Below, piece by piece: positions 10,268-22,299 of a stretch of DNA of 64,000 nucleotides (its first letter is position 1; each line of letters begins with the position of its first letter). The notes under the pieces were generated by a model. The model worked only from the letters and a program-made list of their open reading frames with translations. It had not been told where the DNA came from and made no database searches. This DNA comes from Bifiguratus adelaidae. Taxonomy: Eukaryota; Mucoromycota; Endogonomycetes; Endogonales. Made by a program: the position numbers and the translations under genes. The DNA is taken from the NCBI GenBank assembly GCA_002261195.1, contig MVBO01000005.1:201162-265161 (forward strand), in the 5' to 3' direction.

Positions 10268-12187
10268 TTATTGCTTGGCTGAACCAGCGTGCATTGCGGC
10301 TTTATAAGCCTGCAGTGCTCTATCTCTGCCAAACTTGTGATCTACCATCGGTTTAGGATAGCTAAGATACGTGTCAGTGACAGGTGGCACTAGATGCCAC
10401 ATACCTACTTGAGCGCTTCGAAGGCCTTGCGGTCTAGCACATGGTATGGGTCATGGATAGCCGGACCACGGATCGTCTTGAGCTCAGGCACCCATCGGCG
10501 GATATAGTCGCCCGACTTGTCGAACTTCTCGGATTGCAGCATAGGGTTAAAGATGCGAAAGTAGCGCTGAGCGTCTGTGCCTGTGGAAGCAGCCCATTGC
10601 CATCCGCCATTGTTGGACGCCAAATCACCGTCAATCAAGCACTGCATGAAGTACCGTTCACCCTGAGGAGGTGCACATGTTGAGTAGCTGCCGTCGTCTC
10701 TTGATCATAATGCAACTACTTACCCTTTGCCAATTGATGAGGAGGTCCTTGGAGAGAAACATGGCCGTCGCCATGCGGAGTCGATTGTGCATCCATCCAG
10801 TGGCATTCATTTGACGCATACCCGCATCGATAATGGGATATCCGGTCCGACCTTCGCACCATGCGAAAAACGCTTCATTCTCCTCGTCTTCGTTATAAGT
10901 GGCCCATTGAATGTTGTTGCCCTCATCCCTAAACGGCTGGTTCTTGCATACTTTTGGGTAATGCACCAAGACATGACGATAGAAGTCGCGCCAAATAATC
11001 TCCTGGATCCAGCTTTGGATGCCATCACTGCCTGAGGAAAGTTTACCATTGTTGGCCTTGACAGCTGCTTGAAGACATTGTCGCGATGAAATGATTCCCG
11101 ACGCGAAATGCGGGGAAAGAGTGGATGTGTATGGCTCTCCAGGAAGACTTCGCTTCTTGTCGTAAAGTTTAACCTTGTCCCGAACGAAATTGTCGAGGCG
11201 GGAATGAGCATCGGCCTCGCCGGCTGGATACATTTGATGGGCCGTCTTTTGCAAGTCAGCGGGCATCTCGAATCCTGGCACTGAATCGGGAATGGTGGTG
11301 AGAGACTTGTCAGTGAACAGGGTGTGAAAAGATGAATTGCTGTCGCGCACTTTGACATCATTGGCTTCGAGTTTGGGTGCGAGTTGCAAATCTGCAAACT
11401 GGCCTGGCGAGATCTTGTGTACTTCGACCAAAGAAAGCCAAGCTCTCTTGAATGGAGTAAAGACTGTGTATGGCTTGTTGCTCTGTGTCATCAATTTGCC
11501 GGGCTGGATCACACATTGTTCATGGAAACCATGAACATGTTTACCCTTCGATTCAAACAGTCTTTGCACCTTCTTGTCGCGCGCATCCTCATCCACTTCA
11601 TATTCGTGATTGATGGTCAATTCTGAAATACCGTGCTGATCGCAAAAATCGAGGAGAACTTGAGGTATATCCCTGCGCTTGGGTACTGTTTTGATCACCA
11701 ATGGGATATTCAGCTTATCAAGCTCCTGCTGCAAACACTTTAAGTTGCGCATCCAGAAATCGATCTTGATCGGCGCGTCGTCGTGGAGTTTCATGTCTTC
11801 TGGAGAGATAATATAGATGGCACATGCATGTGTCTGGCATTGATTTGCGATGAAGGTGGCATAAGATAGAGCTGGATTGTCTTGTAAGCGCAAATCGCGG
11901 CGAAACCAGTGAAGGCAGTTGAGCATCTTTCCGTTAGGCTTCGGTAAACTCTCATGTTTGACAGAATAGAAGGCGCCATTCGCAACTCCGTTTGAGGAGG
12001 TCGTGGTCCAACGTGAGGCCAATGCCTGATGTATTGATGTTGTCGCCGAGCCCGTCTCTGTGGCTGCGCCACCATTACTTTGCGAACTCTCCGTTTTGAC
12101 GTTGTCCTCTATCTTTTCCTTCTTCAAAGGGGGTCCTCCAGTCCGAAAATACTCATCGAGACTGGTGCGACGGTTCTGAGCCGGCAT
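10268..12187 (-). CDS. PHR1: Class I CPD DNA photolyase
   Basis: FAD-dependent enzyme that uses blue light to split cyclobutane pyrimidine dimers. Exons 10724-12187, 10409-10662 and 10268-10361 give 603 residues. A Lys/Ser/Thr-rich N-terminal extension of about 95 residues (possibly nuclear or mitochondrial targeting) precedes the antenna domain starting [19 protein letters not shown]. The FAD domain shows [68 protein letters not shown] and [20 protein letters not shown], the last two diagnostic of class I CPD photolyases. The C terminus is [19 protein letters not shown]. The start is the Met beginning [14 protein letters not shown]; the open frame extends further upstream but that part looks non-coding. 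Confidence 0.93.
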
Positions 12188-14479
12188 GGTTGTAATAAGT
12201 CGCGCTCTAAGGTGATGTTTAATACGTGGTGTGTATGGCCAAAAGACCAAGGATGACATATGGAACATTGCCGATCGCGATTTTTTCGATTTCTTCGACG
12301 GACCCCGAACTTCCTCTTTTGGACATGTGGAGGAAAGGACATACATAATACGCGTAGCCTGAGATATCCTGGTGTCGGACTTTCTGCACAAGTTCTCGCT
12401 AGGATCTTGACGATTGCTCCATGGACACCGTAGCGACGATGGCAACCATGCAATTGAACTTGTATTTATTTTAAGGCTCTTTGGTGACTATTTTGCACAG
12501 TACAGGCTAGTATCATCTCGTCACATCCATTGGCTCGGCTTACTGTCGCTTTCGGTGCGCCAGAGCAAATTGATGGGCACTTCAATGCAAACCTTCTCTT
12601 GCCGCACGCACTAGCAAGTTAAACTGATAGTACAACGATTGTCGATTTGAGGCTGATCTTGAAGTTTGCTCGAAGGCTCCCTCGAATTGACACAGTGGTT
12701 ACGCGACGCACCCTCCAAGCCTTGGTGGCCGATTTAAATAGTGCATTGGGAATCATTTGCACACAGGGCGTTCATTGGTTGATCATGATCATATGGACAG
12801 GGCCCGAACACGCCAGAGTCCAGAATAAACAATGACAGACCCGCAGTTGCGGAAACGCTGGGAATACCCTTATTTGGAAAAGAGTAACTTTGTTGCACGG
12901 CTTTTCGCAGGCTCCTTGACAAGCCCTGTTCCTAGACGCCATTTCCCTCTTGCTTATCCGCAAACGATCGAAGCAATTCGCGCACCAACTGTTTTATGAC
13001 GCGATCTGCAATCCGCCTCAGCCATTTCGGATCTAAGGAATTAGTTGTGCAGGACACGGTCCCCGCATCAAGCGCTTCGATTGTTGCATGCATGGCGAAT
13101 GACTATGGGGAAAGTTGCTGAAGCTGTGTCCCGCATATTGCAACGGCACAAATTGTGACTCTGCTTCAGTATTGGATAACTCAACCGTACGTACCTATGG
13201 ATGTCCATAAGTTCATCAAATCCGATTTATCGGGCGGGTTAGATTGGTCACGTTGCGCGTTACCAGAATGATGTTGCAGGCTCCATACAAAATCAAGACG
13301 GATCTGTATTGACGCAGTGGACATTATGGTGCGCTAATGGTACTCTGAGCGCGAACTTACGTCTTCTAAAGCCAGGAATTGCGCGTGGGGTGCACTTTGA
13401 TACCAGCTCGCCTACTGCTTGTATATGCAAATAGTGGAGCTCAGATCACAAAGCTTTGACATTGTGGCACTGCAGTTCACAACCCTGCTAAGAGTCGGTA
13501 GTATTAAGGAACCTACGATATGCGATTGCGATGTTATTCCCAGTACTGTACTGGCCTCGAAGCATGAATGCGCGAACCTGGCGCCGCTCACTTCCCAATT
13601 CATGGAAGACGGTCATGACAATAAGAGATATATACAAAGGAGCGCAGCAAGCGCAAAACTACGGCAAAGAACAGGTAAAAGTGCAACTGACCAGTCCAAT
13701 TGGTACGGCATGCGATATTTGGTGTAACCCACCGGCAAGGCAATGCAAGCGTTTTCTAATGTCATTGAGTGACCGATTCGCGTGCTTATCATCTCAGGAA
13801 CTCTTCGAGCGATCGATGACTTAATTCCTGAGCACAGGACTAGGTCATAAGTCTGGTCCACTGGGTTATTGCCGAGGGAAGCATATAAAAAAATGGATCA
13901 ATAGGTGGTAATGCAACTCTTTCTCTTATTTATCAAATAATGATGATCTAAACCATTCTCGACGCAGTCCTGTCTCAGGTATTGCTTGGTGGCCGCGGCG
14001 TTCGCTCAAGCAGTCAAAGTGCTGATCTCATGTGAGCTGGACGAACTGTCTGTGTCTATAGGCGCAGAGACGGTCGGGTTTGGAAGTTCCTGTATACGCA
14101 GAGCCTCGGCTCGGCCGATCAGACAGAGAGCTTAGTCGAATTCGCAAACGCACAGAAGGTAATGGCTCTAGATGTAGTGCTGCGAGTAGCAATGGATTGT
14201 TTCAAAATGTCTTTGTGCGATGAGGATTGTAATTGATATTTCTTGCTTTTTGTCAATACATGTCATTCTCGAAACAGTCTTTTTCATTATGCAGTGGTCG
14301 AGTCGTCGCAATTGCCTCGTGTCCGGTTCATGATTTACAAATTCCACGTTCTGGCGATAACCGGTATTCGCATCGGGGGCTTACTCCATTTATGGTCACG
14401 CGCTCAAATTATTCTTCAAGACTAGGACGATCTCCATAATCACACAAGAGGATTCTCCTGTTGGTGGCAAAACCGCCAG
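12188..14479. other. Gene-poor region upstream of photolyase
   Basis: About 2.3 kb without a recognisable gene in an otherwise dense window. ORFs of 60-100 codons occur on both strands (for example 13419-13727 plus, 13613-13861 minus), but they overlap each other, lack family motifs and do not join through plausible introns. The part next to 12187 should hold the photolyase promoter. I found no terminal inverted repeats, long direct repeats or RNA gene by eye. Confidence 0.45.
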
Positions 14480-14794
14480 ATGGTACTTCCAGCAAGTACG
14501 GTCGAGGCACTGCCTCCATATGCTGCAGCACTTCGTGAGACCCAACCTACAATGACGGTCGTACAGAAAACTGTCACAACGCCTGCCCCACACGTCTGTC
14601 CTACGTTGCAGGCTACAAGGAAGTTATCGTTCAAGGAGGAAAAGAAGGAGCGAGAAGCCCGGATGAAGTTGGTCGGTAAACCGAAGCCAGGCTTGGCAGG
14701 TTCTGCGGACGATATCCGCACCGTAGCCGGAGGATGGACATCTGCAGCAAGACACGCGGTCCTCAACGGGTCCTTCAACTTTCTAGGTTGTTGA
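14480..14794 (+). CDS. Small basic ORF, hypothetical
   Basis: A 104-codon frame starting MVLPASTVEALPP. The middle is strongly basic (KLSFKEEKKEREARMKL, then GKPKPG), which could form a charged helix. It ends NGSFNFLGC. No family is recognised, no neighbours suggest a role, and a comparable antisense frame exists over the same bases. It is listed because the charged block looks less random than the surrounding ORFs. Confidence 0.25.
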   Translation: MVLPASTVEALPPYAAALRETQPTMTVVQKTVTTPAPHVCPTLQATRKLSFKEEKKEREARMKLVGKPKPGLAGSADDIRTVAGGWTSAARHAVLNGSFNFLGC

Positions 14795-14996
14795 CGGGTG
14801 CAGTTGGAGATGTGATGATGATGGCTAGCGAAAGCAATGGAAACACCTGTCATGTCACTTCAGGTATTTTGTAAGGAATACCATTCAACAAGATTATCTT
14901 TATTCAATATGTAAGCATGCCATCGTTGTTCTTGACAAAGGAGAATATGGTGATATACAGACAATCAGGCTGGCCTGTGAATTAGAACCAAAAGCG

Positions 14997-15119
14997 TCAC
15001 CCTATCTTTCGTCTTGCCAGTGTTTCATTGGATTCCATGTGCGGATCCAAAAATTTCGCCTTTTCCTTCTTCTGCCTCTTGCCGTTCTTGAACAACGTTA
15101 AACGGTAAAGCCGAATCAT
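14997..15119 (-). CDS. Short basic ORF or terminal exon, hypothetical
   Basis: A 40-codon reading frame, MIRLYRLTLFKNGKRQK..., ending LARRKIG. Lys/Arg-rich with an amphipathic start, preceded by CAACAG that could be a splice acceptor, so it may be the last exon of a small gene or a micro-protein. The frame stays open upstream to 15248, but that part is hydrophobic and looks unrelated. Not recognised. Confidence 0.25.
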   Translation of the reverse strand: MIRLYRLTLFKNGKRQKKEKAKFLDPHMESNETLARRKIG

Positions 15120-15263
15120 CTTTTTCTGTTGTTTTACTGGTTGATTGCATTCAAGTAGAGCAGTTACAGGTACACTGGTTGACCGATAGATTATTGCTGT
15201 TGCGAGAATGCAGAATGCATAGGTCGCGCACACGTATTTGACTTGCAATAGTCTGGCACAGGG

Positions 15264-18200
15264 ATGGATATCAGATCGCTATTATCTTCACCGGAGGATA
15301 ATGCAATCACTACTCAAACGCAATGGACAAGTCCCAAGTATACCGACTTACCAACGGCTGGTCAACGATGGTCAGACGCGGCTTCGTCCGCGCAATCGAC
15401 TCTATTGAAGGCATCGGGCGAATTTCAACCTCAAGTGAACAAGGCTTCTGACTTGTCCAGTCCAATCTCAAGCGCGTACCAGAACGAGGAAGGCAGGCGG
15501 AAAGGTAGTCAATTAGCCATATCGTTCCTTCTCAATCCAGAGGAGCAAGTCGAGGTAGGTAACATGGGAGGAGCCGTTTGGCGCTGGGGATAAAGACCGC
15601 GGATTGCCGCGCTCATTCTGACGGTTTAATCAAAACCAGTGTGGTTAGCGCAGTTCATCTTGGACAATTTTCAGTCCCGGTGACTAGCTGCAGCTGCACG
15701 ACCACCTTTGTCAGTTGAGTTTGCGGTGCGGTATGCTTGATCATTTGGTGTCACCTCTTGAGTGGCGGGTAATTCCAACCCTAACCCGTATCTTCATTCC
15801 TTTTTATTTTAGGCACCACAATACCTATCGCAAGGTTCCTCTACACAAGGGAGTCAAAGTACACATGAAGACTCTACCCATGATGCATACTTGCGGGTAT
15901 CAGATACCCGCAATGGAGAAGGACAAGCAAAAACTACATACAACGAGAATGCCAAAGGGAGGAAAAAAGGCCCAGCGCACTTAGATCATACGTCATTACC
16001 TGCTCTTCCCCGAAAGGACGGCTCACTAGCATTGCGGGGAGCAATGTTCATGAATCCCATCGACTCAATGCATGAATCTGATACAGGGTCCAGCACCGGA
16101 AGCGGACGCAAGCGTCGGCGCGCAGCTCAATCACAATTACAACATCCTGCATCGCGAAAACGGCGTAGTCCGCGCTCAAAGGAGGCAGCCGAATGGCGTC
16201 ACGACACGCATTTGAACTCATGTGGCAGCAATATGGGTCCATCCAGCGGAGAAAGCTCACTTTCTGGTCTCAGTCCTGAGAGTGGCACATGGAACCCTGA
16301 TGAGTACGATAGCGTCGCGGAAGAGATGAAATACAGCGAGAGAGGTATATCCAACATGGATCTTGGCTCACCCTTACGTCAAGGTACGTGTGGCACGGCG
16401 TTCTCTAACGCGTCAAATTAAATCACGTGCAGGCGTGCAATTTCGTACCACGTCCAGCAATCCCCTTTGTTTAGAAGACTTGCCGTTCCAAATCGGGGAG
16501 CAGGTCGAATGCATCAAACCTCACGAGCGCGGCACTTGGTTTGCGGCGAGAATAGTCGATGTATGTTTCCCAAAGGATGAGCCCACTTTGTCAGAGCCCC
16601 TCGTTTTTGTTCATTTTGAGGGTTGGCCGGTATCGCACGCTCAGTGGGTTCGCCTATCCACCATCCGAATCACCGACAACAAATTCCATCCTTTCCTGCG
16701 CTATGGTCCGTCGGGTATGGAAGATGCGCAATCCTGGGCCAATTACGGCATGTTTTATCAAAGTGCGCAAGGAGAACTTGTACGCATCAGCACTGGCATA
16801 GTGTTTGATCGAGGCATGCTTCTACACCAATGTCCATGCGAGTGCAAAGAATTCAAGCATCCTGAGCGACCCGAGCGATTGACGTCTATTTTAAACGGCA
16901 TGCATGAAAAGAAACTTCTGCGCCTAGTCAAACGAATTCAACCAAGGGAGGCGACTTTGAAAGAACTTCTCAAGGTTCACACCGAAGAGCATGTACGAAA
17001 CTACTCTTGTCCCGTCAGCTCAAAAGATAATGGCCTGCAAGCAATGAAGGGAGAGCTACAATGCAAGAATTGTGGGGTGACTCGAGCAATAGGAGAATTG
17101 GCCGCTGAGGGTGAAGTCATTAAACACATGGATTCGCCTACGGCAATGGATGAAAACGAAGGCCACTCTGCAGCGGATAAGAGCAATGAAGCATCGCGAC
17201 AAACTCTGATGCGACCGCGACGCGCTTCGACTCTTGATTATGCACTTATTAATAAGCAGCGTCTAGAAGCAGGTGGTGCAAGTATGGGGGAAGAAATTGC
17301 CTCCACGGAAGACGTTCACATGGAACCAAAAGACGTCATTGATCACGCTTTGAAACTTGTCAAGGTCGAGGTCGATAAACAAGAGAATCATGAACAGTAT
17401 CTGCTGCGGAATGGCCATGCTGACAACCAATCGCTCGCAACCTATCACTGCCCGGCACAATTCGGTGAACCAGTCCTTCCTCCTACCTTGTCCAGCAAGA
17501 TGGTTTGCGGGGAATTCGGCATTGGTAAGTGCACTTGAAAGCTTGCGAGTGTCCTGACGCAAGATTTGCAGCCGTCGACACGACATTCCACCCACTCTAT
17601 ACGCCCACGTCTGCTCGCTTGGCGGCAGGATGTGTCCTCAATCTTGTCGACGCGGTGATGACCAAGAAAGTCAGGAACGGATTTGCACTCGTGAGGCCAC
17701 CCGGTCATCATGCCGAAGACGATGCTGTAATGGGGTTCTGTTTCTATAATAATGTGGCCATCGCGACCGAGCATGCCCTCAAGAAATATGCCGATCAAGT
17801 GAAGCGGGTCCTTATATTGGATTGGTAAGTGCAAAAGAACAGCTGTATTTCTATTGTCACTCATTGTGTGCCATTCCTTTACACAGGGATATACAGTAAG
17901 TTGATAACGCTGGTTGTTGGGTGGCATCATTATCAAGATGGGCTAACATCCATCATTTCAGTCATGGAAATGGGACGCAAAAGGCCTTCTACTCTTCAGC
18001 CGATGTATTGTACATATCCATTCATCGCTGGGATAACGGCACCTTCTACCCATTCTCTGGCAGTCCAGAAGAGTCTGGAGAGGGCGAGGGAGAAGGCTTC
18101 AATGTCAACATTGCGCTGTCTGGAGATCATCCCGGTCGAGCGAGTACGTGTTGTTACATCGCGCCATCATACCCTGCTTATTTTTGATTTCTAGTTGAAT

Positions 18201-18868
18201 CCATGGGAGACACCGAATTTATGGCTGCGATGCGTCATATAGTGTCGCCAATAGCCAGACAATTTAAGCCTGATCTTGTGAGTATTGCTCTATGTTGAAT
18301 CTGTATCCATGCTTAACGTCCTTGTCTGTCAGGTTCTGGTCTCTGCTGGCTTTGATGCGGCTCTTGGATCCCCGCAGAATGTAAGTTATGCTCTCTCGCC
18401 TGTTCCATGTCTGATGGGCTATATTAGTTGGGCGGATACAAAGTCACACCAGACGGCTTCGCGATGATGACGCGCATCATTAAATCCCTTTCCGAAGAGC
18501 TATGCGAAGGCAGACTCGTCATGTGTTTGGAAGGTGGCTATGACATCCCATCCTTGACTACGTCGGCGCTATCCACCATTCAAGCCCTGTTACCCTCCGA
18601 ACTATCCCACGAACCCACCGACGTACCCATTCTACCTACCACAAAGCCCAATGTCGCTTGCACTGCCAGTCTACAGCAAGTCATTGATGTGCACAAAGAG
18701 TATTGGAACTTCCAGCCAGACGAAGCAGACGAGGATGCCGAAGAGGCAGCAGACGGCACGCCCCTACGCTTTGCACTTCCACGCGCTTGGAGAATCACTG
18801 CTGGAGTCACCACACGATCTCGAAAAGCCAAGGATAATGTAACGCTTAAGAGTGTTCCCGGCTATTAG
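15264..18868 (+). CDS. Class II histone deacetylase with Tudor/MBT-like N-terminal domain
   Basis: Zn-dependent lysine deacetylase. Nine exons (15264-15554, 15813-16383, 16433-17524, 17572-17824, 17887-17895, 17962-18143, 18195-18277, 18333-18380, 18428-18868) give 989 residues. After a disordered Ser/basic region, about 80 residues resemble a Tudor/MBT-type reader ([35 protein letters not shown]). The deacetylase domain has [58 protein letters not shown] and [11 protein letters not shown]. The Zn ligands and catalytic Tyr are present. Before it, [17 protein letters not shown] and [11 protein letters not shown] align with the structural-zinc Cys/His of animal class IIa HDACs, separated by a long insert. 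Exon 5 is only 9 nt yet supplies the Asp-Ile-His of the active site. Intron 1 (258 nt) could hide another exon. Confidence 0.88.
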
Positions 18869-18915
18869 AGTGTTCTATAAATTGTAAAGTCGCGTTTTGA
18901 CGCGTTCAACGTGTC

Positions 18916-20277
18916 ATGGTTTCGGCCACGGAGACAGGCCTCTCCACTGCTCTACAAGATGCATTCACAAGGACAATTGGTTCACTCAATGTAGACGCGG
19001 AGTTTCGCATTCGCTGTTTCAGAACAGAGCCCGAGTTACGGAAACCACCCTTTCGACAACCCTTTGAGCATGGTGTCGCGTTTCAATGCGGCTTGACACG
19101 AGAGCTCGTCCTGGCCTCCTATACACAAAAGCCAAATGATGCTCTGCATGAGGATGAAGATGACGAAGTCTTGTTTTGCGCGCTCGAAGTGGACCACTAC
19201 ACCATTACCGCCACCGATCCGAACGATGCCTCGGTACGCGACCTCGTCTATATTGCCAAGGTCGATACGAGTGGTTACGTACCGCAAACACCACTAGGTA
19301 CGCCTACACGCCCCACACGACACTTGATCGAAGCCTATCTATCCTGTTTACCGCCTAGCGAAGTGTACCTCTTTGCACGCGCTCAACCGCAATACCTGTT
19401 TCACGCGTCGGCAAACAATGCACAGAAACGAGCCTTGAACGATCGCCAACTCATACGATGGTGGAAAGATGTCTTGGGCAGTATATCTTCAGCCAAGACG
19501 GAGCGATGGTGGTATATTCCGGGTGTAGACACGGAGAATGAAGCCAAGAGTTTGATCTCGGATCGGACAGCTGCGGGACATTGGGTGTATGGATATCCCT
19601 ATGCAAAGACGGATGATGCGTGGACGATGATACCGAGGTTTCCGGATGATCCGAAAACGCGCCTGTTAAAGTCATATGCTGGTAATACGACCAGCAAAAG
19701 CGAGGAGGCGAGCCAGTCTGCAGTCGGAAACGAGGACGATGAAGAGGAGGAAGAACAAGGGGCGAATAGTGTCACTGATGAAGAGGAGAAACCCAAAACC
19801 ACCGACGCAGGCGCCGGCACACGATCAGACAGCCATGGCCAAGAGCCAGACTACACTGAAACCGAACCGACGAACCTAACTCAACACCCTAAAGCCGTCG
19901 CAAATCCTCGAGTCATGTCGGTTCATACCTTTTGGGAGCTAGTATCGATCGGCGAAGAATGTGGAGCCGGCCGACTAGGCGGTTTCTTCGCCATCAAACC
20001 TCTGACACCTTCCACAACTGTCAGTCGCCCATCCTGGAATGTCACCTGGGACGTCTTTGTCACCATTTGGAATACGCTCATGAAGGGTGATTTCTCGCAA
20101 CTAACAAGTGCTCAACAAGCTACCCAGCAAGTGCTCAAGGAAGCGGCGCGATTGGGGATTGTGCCATGGAAGGTGAAAACGCATTTTAACGCTACGCTGG
20201 CCACGACCAAACGCGTCCGTGACGAGCCTGTCGTGCATAACCTCCAGAGCATAATACGGAAAAAGAAAAAGGCTTGA
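18916..20277 (+). CDS. RTT109: Histone H3 acetyltransferase RTT109
   Basis: Fungal-specific acetyltransferase for H3K56 (and H3K9/K27) during replication-coupled nucleosome assembly, acting with Asf1 and Vps75. Single exon, 453 codons. Recognisable blocks are a start with LNVDAEFRIRCF, then LRKPPF, a long loop, the RWWKDVLG and RWWYIPGVD segments, YGYPYAKTDDAW, and IPRFPDDPKTRLL, where the adjacent Asp pair matches the family's catalytic-site aspartates. A highly acidic loop (about residues 270-330) and a C-terminal HTFWELVSIGEECGAGRLGGF block follow, then a basic tail ending RKKKKA, a likely nuclear signal. It lies 47 bp downstream of the HDAC on the same strand and converges on the kinase gene. 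Confidence 0.9.
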   Translation: MVSATETGLSTALQDAFTRTIGSLNVDAEFRIRCFRTEPELRKPPFRQPFEHGVAFQCGLTRELVLASYTQKPNDALHEDEDDEVLFCALEVDHYTITATDPNDASVRDLVYIAKVDTSGYVPQTPLGTPTRPTRHLIEAYLSCLPPSEVYLFARAQPQYLFHASANNAQKRALNDRQLIRWWKDVLGSISSAKTERWWYIPGVDTENEAKSLISDRTAAGHWVYGYPYAKTDDAWTMIPRFPDDPKTRLLKSYAGNTTSKSEEASQSAVGNEDDEEEEEQGANSVTDEEEKPKTTDAGAGTRSDSHGQEPDYTETEPTNLTQHPKAVANPRVMSVHTFWELVSIGEECGAGRLGGFFAIKPLTPSTTVSRPSWNVTWDVFVTIWNTLMKGDFSQLTSAQQATQQVLKEAARLGIVPWKVKTHFNATLATTKRVRDEPVVHNLQSIIRKKKKA

Positions 20278-20331
20278 TGTAAGAGATGGATGGTCATTTT
20301 ACACACGTATAAAAGTTACATTATACACAAT

Positions 20332-22299
20332 TTAGGCGACCACGCCTCCTTTGCGACGCGCCAACAAGGTAGCCTTGTTCATGTCCAACTCAAATGGTTG
20401 GCGACGATTTCGTTTGCCACTGACCCGTGGTGCTTGACGGCCGCTTTGCATGGGAAGAGGTGCACCCAGTGCAGATGCTGTAGGGCCAGCAACACCCCTC
20501 TTGCTCTGTACGAGCTTTTGAGCTACCCGTTCCAACTGTTCGGGATTCAGTTTCCGATTGCGTTGCGAGTTGTCAATTTGAGCGCCGTCTAATTGTGCCA
20601 TGAGGTGATTCACTGGTTGATCTTCAGGTGCATCTTCAGGGTAACCGTCAAACTCTATATTCTCCACGTCGGAATCATCTTCTTCCTCGAGAATGTCCTG
20701 GTCATGGCCATCGAGAGCCGTTCCGGGTGCTCCGCCTTGAGGTTTCTTTTCCTCGCCCATTCGATGAACGGCGTAACTGACATCAAAGACTTCCTTCAAG
20801 GCAACGACACCAGGAGTGAAGACATCCTTTCGCTTTGGTGGCTTTCCAGGTATAGTTGGCGTTTGCGGATAAGGAGAGGGGGCATACTCGGGTGTGAATG
20901 GAACGGTAGTGTCGGTGGTGGTCTTGGAGGCGGCAGGTGATATCAGACCAGTGACTGAAGTTTGAGAGAGCTTTTCGCCCTTCATCCAGGGATGCGCAAG
21001 GAATTCGTCAATGGTATATCGCCTACGCGGATCGATCTCGAGAAGATGACTGACACAATCTTTGGCTTCCTTAGAGATAGAATCCCACCAGGGAGAAAGA
21101 AATGTGTAATATCCACGTGCTACCTTCTCAGTGAGTACTTGAAGGGACTCATCGTGAAAGGGAGGAAATCCACAAAGCAAGGTATAAAGGACGCATCCCA
21201 AGGCCCACATGTCGACAGCCTTTGAATACCGTTCATCCTTGACAATTTCTGGAGCGGTGTATCCCACAGTGCCACATGGCGTCATAGTCGACTCATCCCA
21301 GACGACCTTGGAAAGTCCAAAATCAGCGATCTTGATGCGGCCAATACCACCTCCTCCAACACCCTCAATGAATTCGCCTTCGTCTTCCTTGGGTTCGTCA
21401 TCAGGATGTTGTGGTTGCAGCTGTTTGGGCGTCTTGGAAGGTATAATTGGGATTTCCTCAAATAAGAGATTCTCTGGCTTAATATCTCGATGAATGACAC
21501 CGCGCTCTTCATGTAAATAACGTATGCCTTCCGCCACTTGTTTGATCACATGGCGCGAGAGTTCCTCAGAAAAGTAGGTGAGATGCACGATCCGATGAAA
21601 GAGTTCGCCGCCTTCCATCAGCTCCAAGATGAGAAAATAGTAATCAGGCGTTTCAAAGAAGTCGTATAATTTGATGATGCTCGGATGATCGACGGTACGC
21701 ATAATCTGCACTTCCTTGAGAATATTGGCTCGCTGCAAAATGCATAAGCTGCTGTAGATTGAACCCGCGACGCGCTACTTACCTCTGTGGCTCTTGGCCT
21801 CTTCTTGATGTCAGGATGCAAATGACGATTCCGCTGACTAGCTGACATGTCCCGTTTTCGTACAGCCTTCACCGCCACCTTGCGTTTCTCCACCGTATCA
21901 TATGCCTTGTACACATTTGAGAAGGCTCCACTATACAAAGCATTAGCCATCGATGCTACAATCGCTGCATCACCGCACTTACTCTCCCATCTTCTCCAGC
22001 AGTTCGTATCGCTCCAAACCAGGATAATGAGGCATCTTCTTTCTCGCAACCTTCTCCTCCTCCACAATGCGAGCAGCAGCCTCCGTGTTGGTCTTTATCC
22101 TGTCATGAGGGACCGTATCAGCCAAAAGATGTCCAGCTTGCGACACATTTTGCGAGTTTGGATCATCAATGATATGTTGCCGTTGCGTATCCGGACGGTA
22201 ATATGCAGCAGCGTTCACTACTTCTTGTCTAGGTTCTTGCGCATTCTTTCCATGCCGTATAAATTTCTTTAGCTGTTCAATCACCGGCAGCCCTGTCAT
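20332..22299 (-). CDS. RCK2/SRK1-like MAPK-activated protein kinase
   Basis: Ser/Thr kinase of the CaMK group, related to yeast Rck1/Rck2 and fission yeast Srk1, which act below stress MAP kinases. Exons 21983-22299, 21783-21930 and 20332-21732 give 621 residues. The typical MPHYPGLERYELLEKMGDGA precedes the catalytic core, whose glycine loop is completed across an intron (GDGAFSNVYKAYD). Further marks are VAVKAV (Lys), HRDIKPENLLF, ADFGLSKV, GYTAPEIV, DMWALGCVLY and HPWMKGE. An acidic insert lies between the HRD and DFG motifs. The C-terminal tail contains NRKLNPEQLERVAQKLVQSKR and ends RRKGGVVA. Start at MTGLPVIEQLKKF is preferred over an upstream Met because the upstream segment is hydrophobic and unlike the family. 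Confidence 0.87.

Noticed and set aside
10807-11397. A 196-codon minus-strand ORF overlapping photolyase in another frame
   Set aside because: It is a shadow of the photolyase exon; the photolyase frame carries all family motifs.
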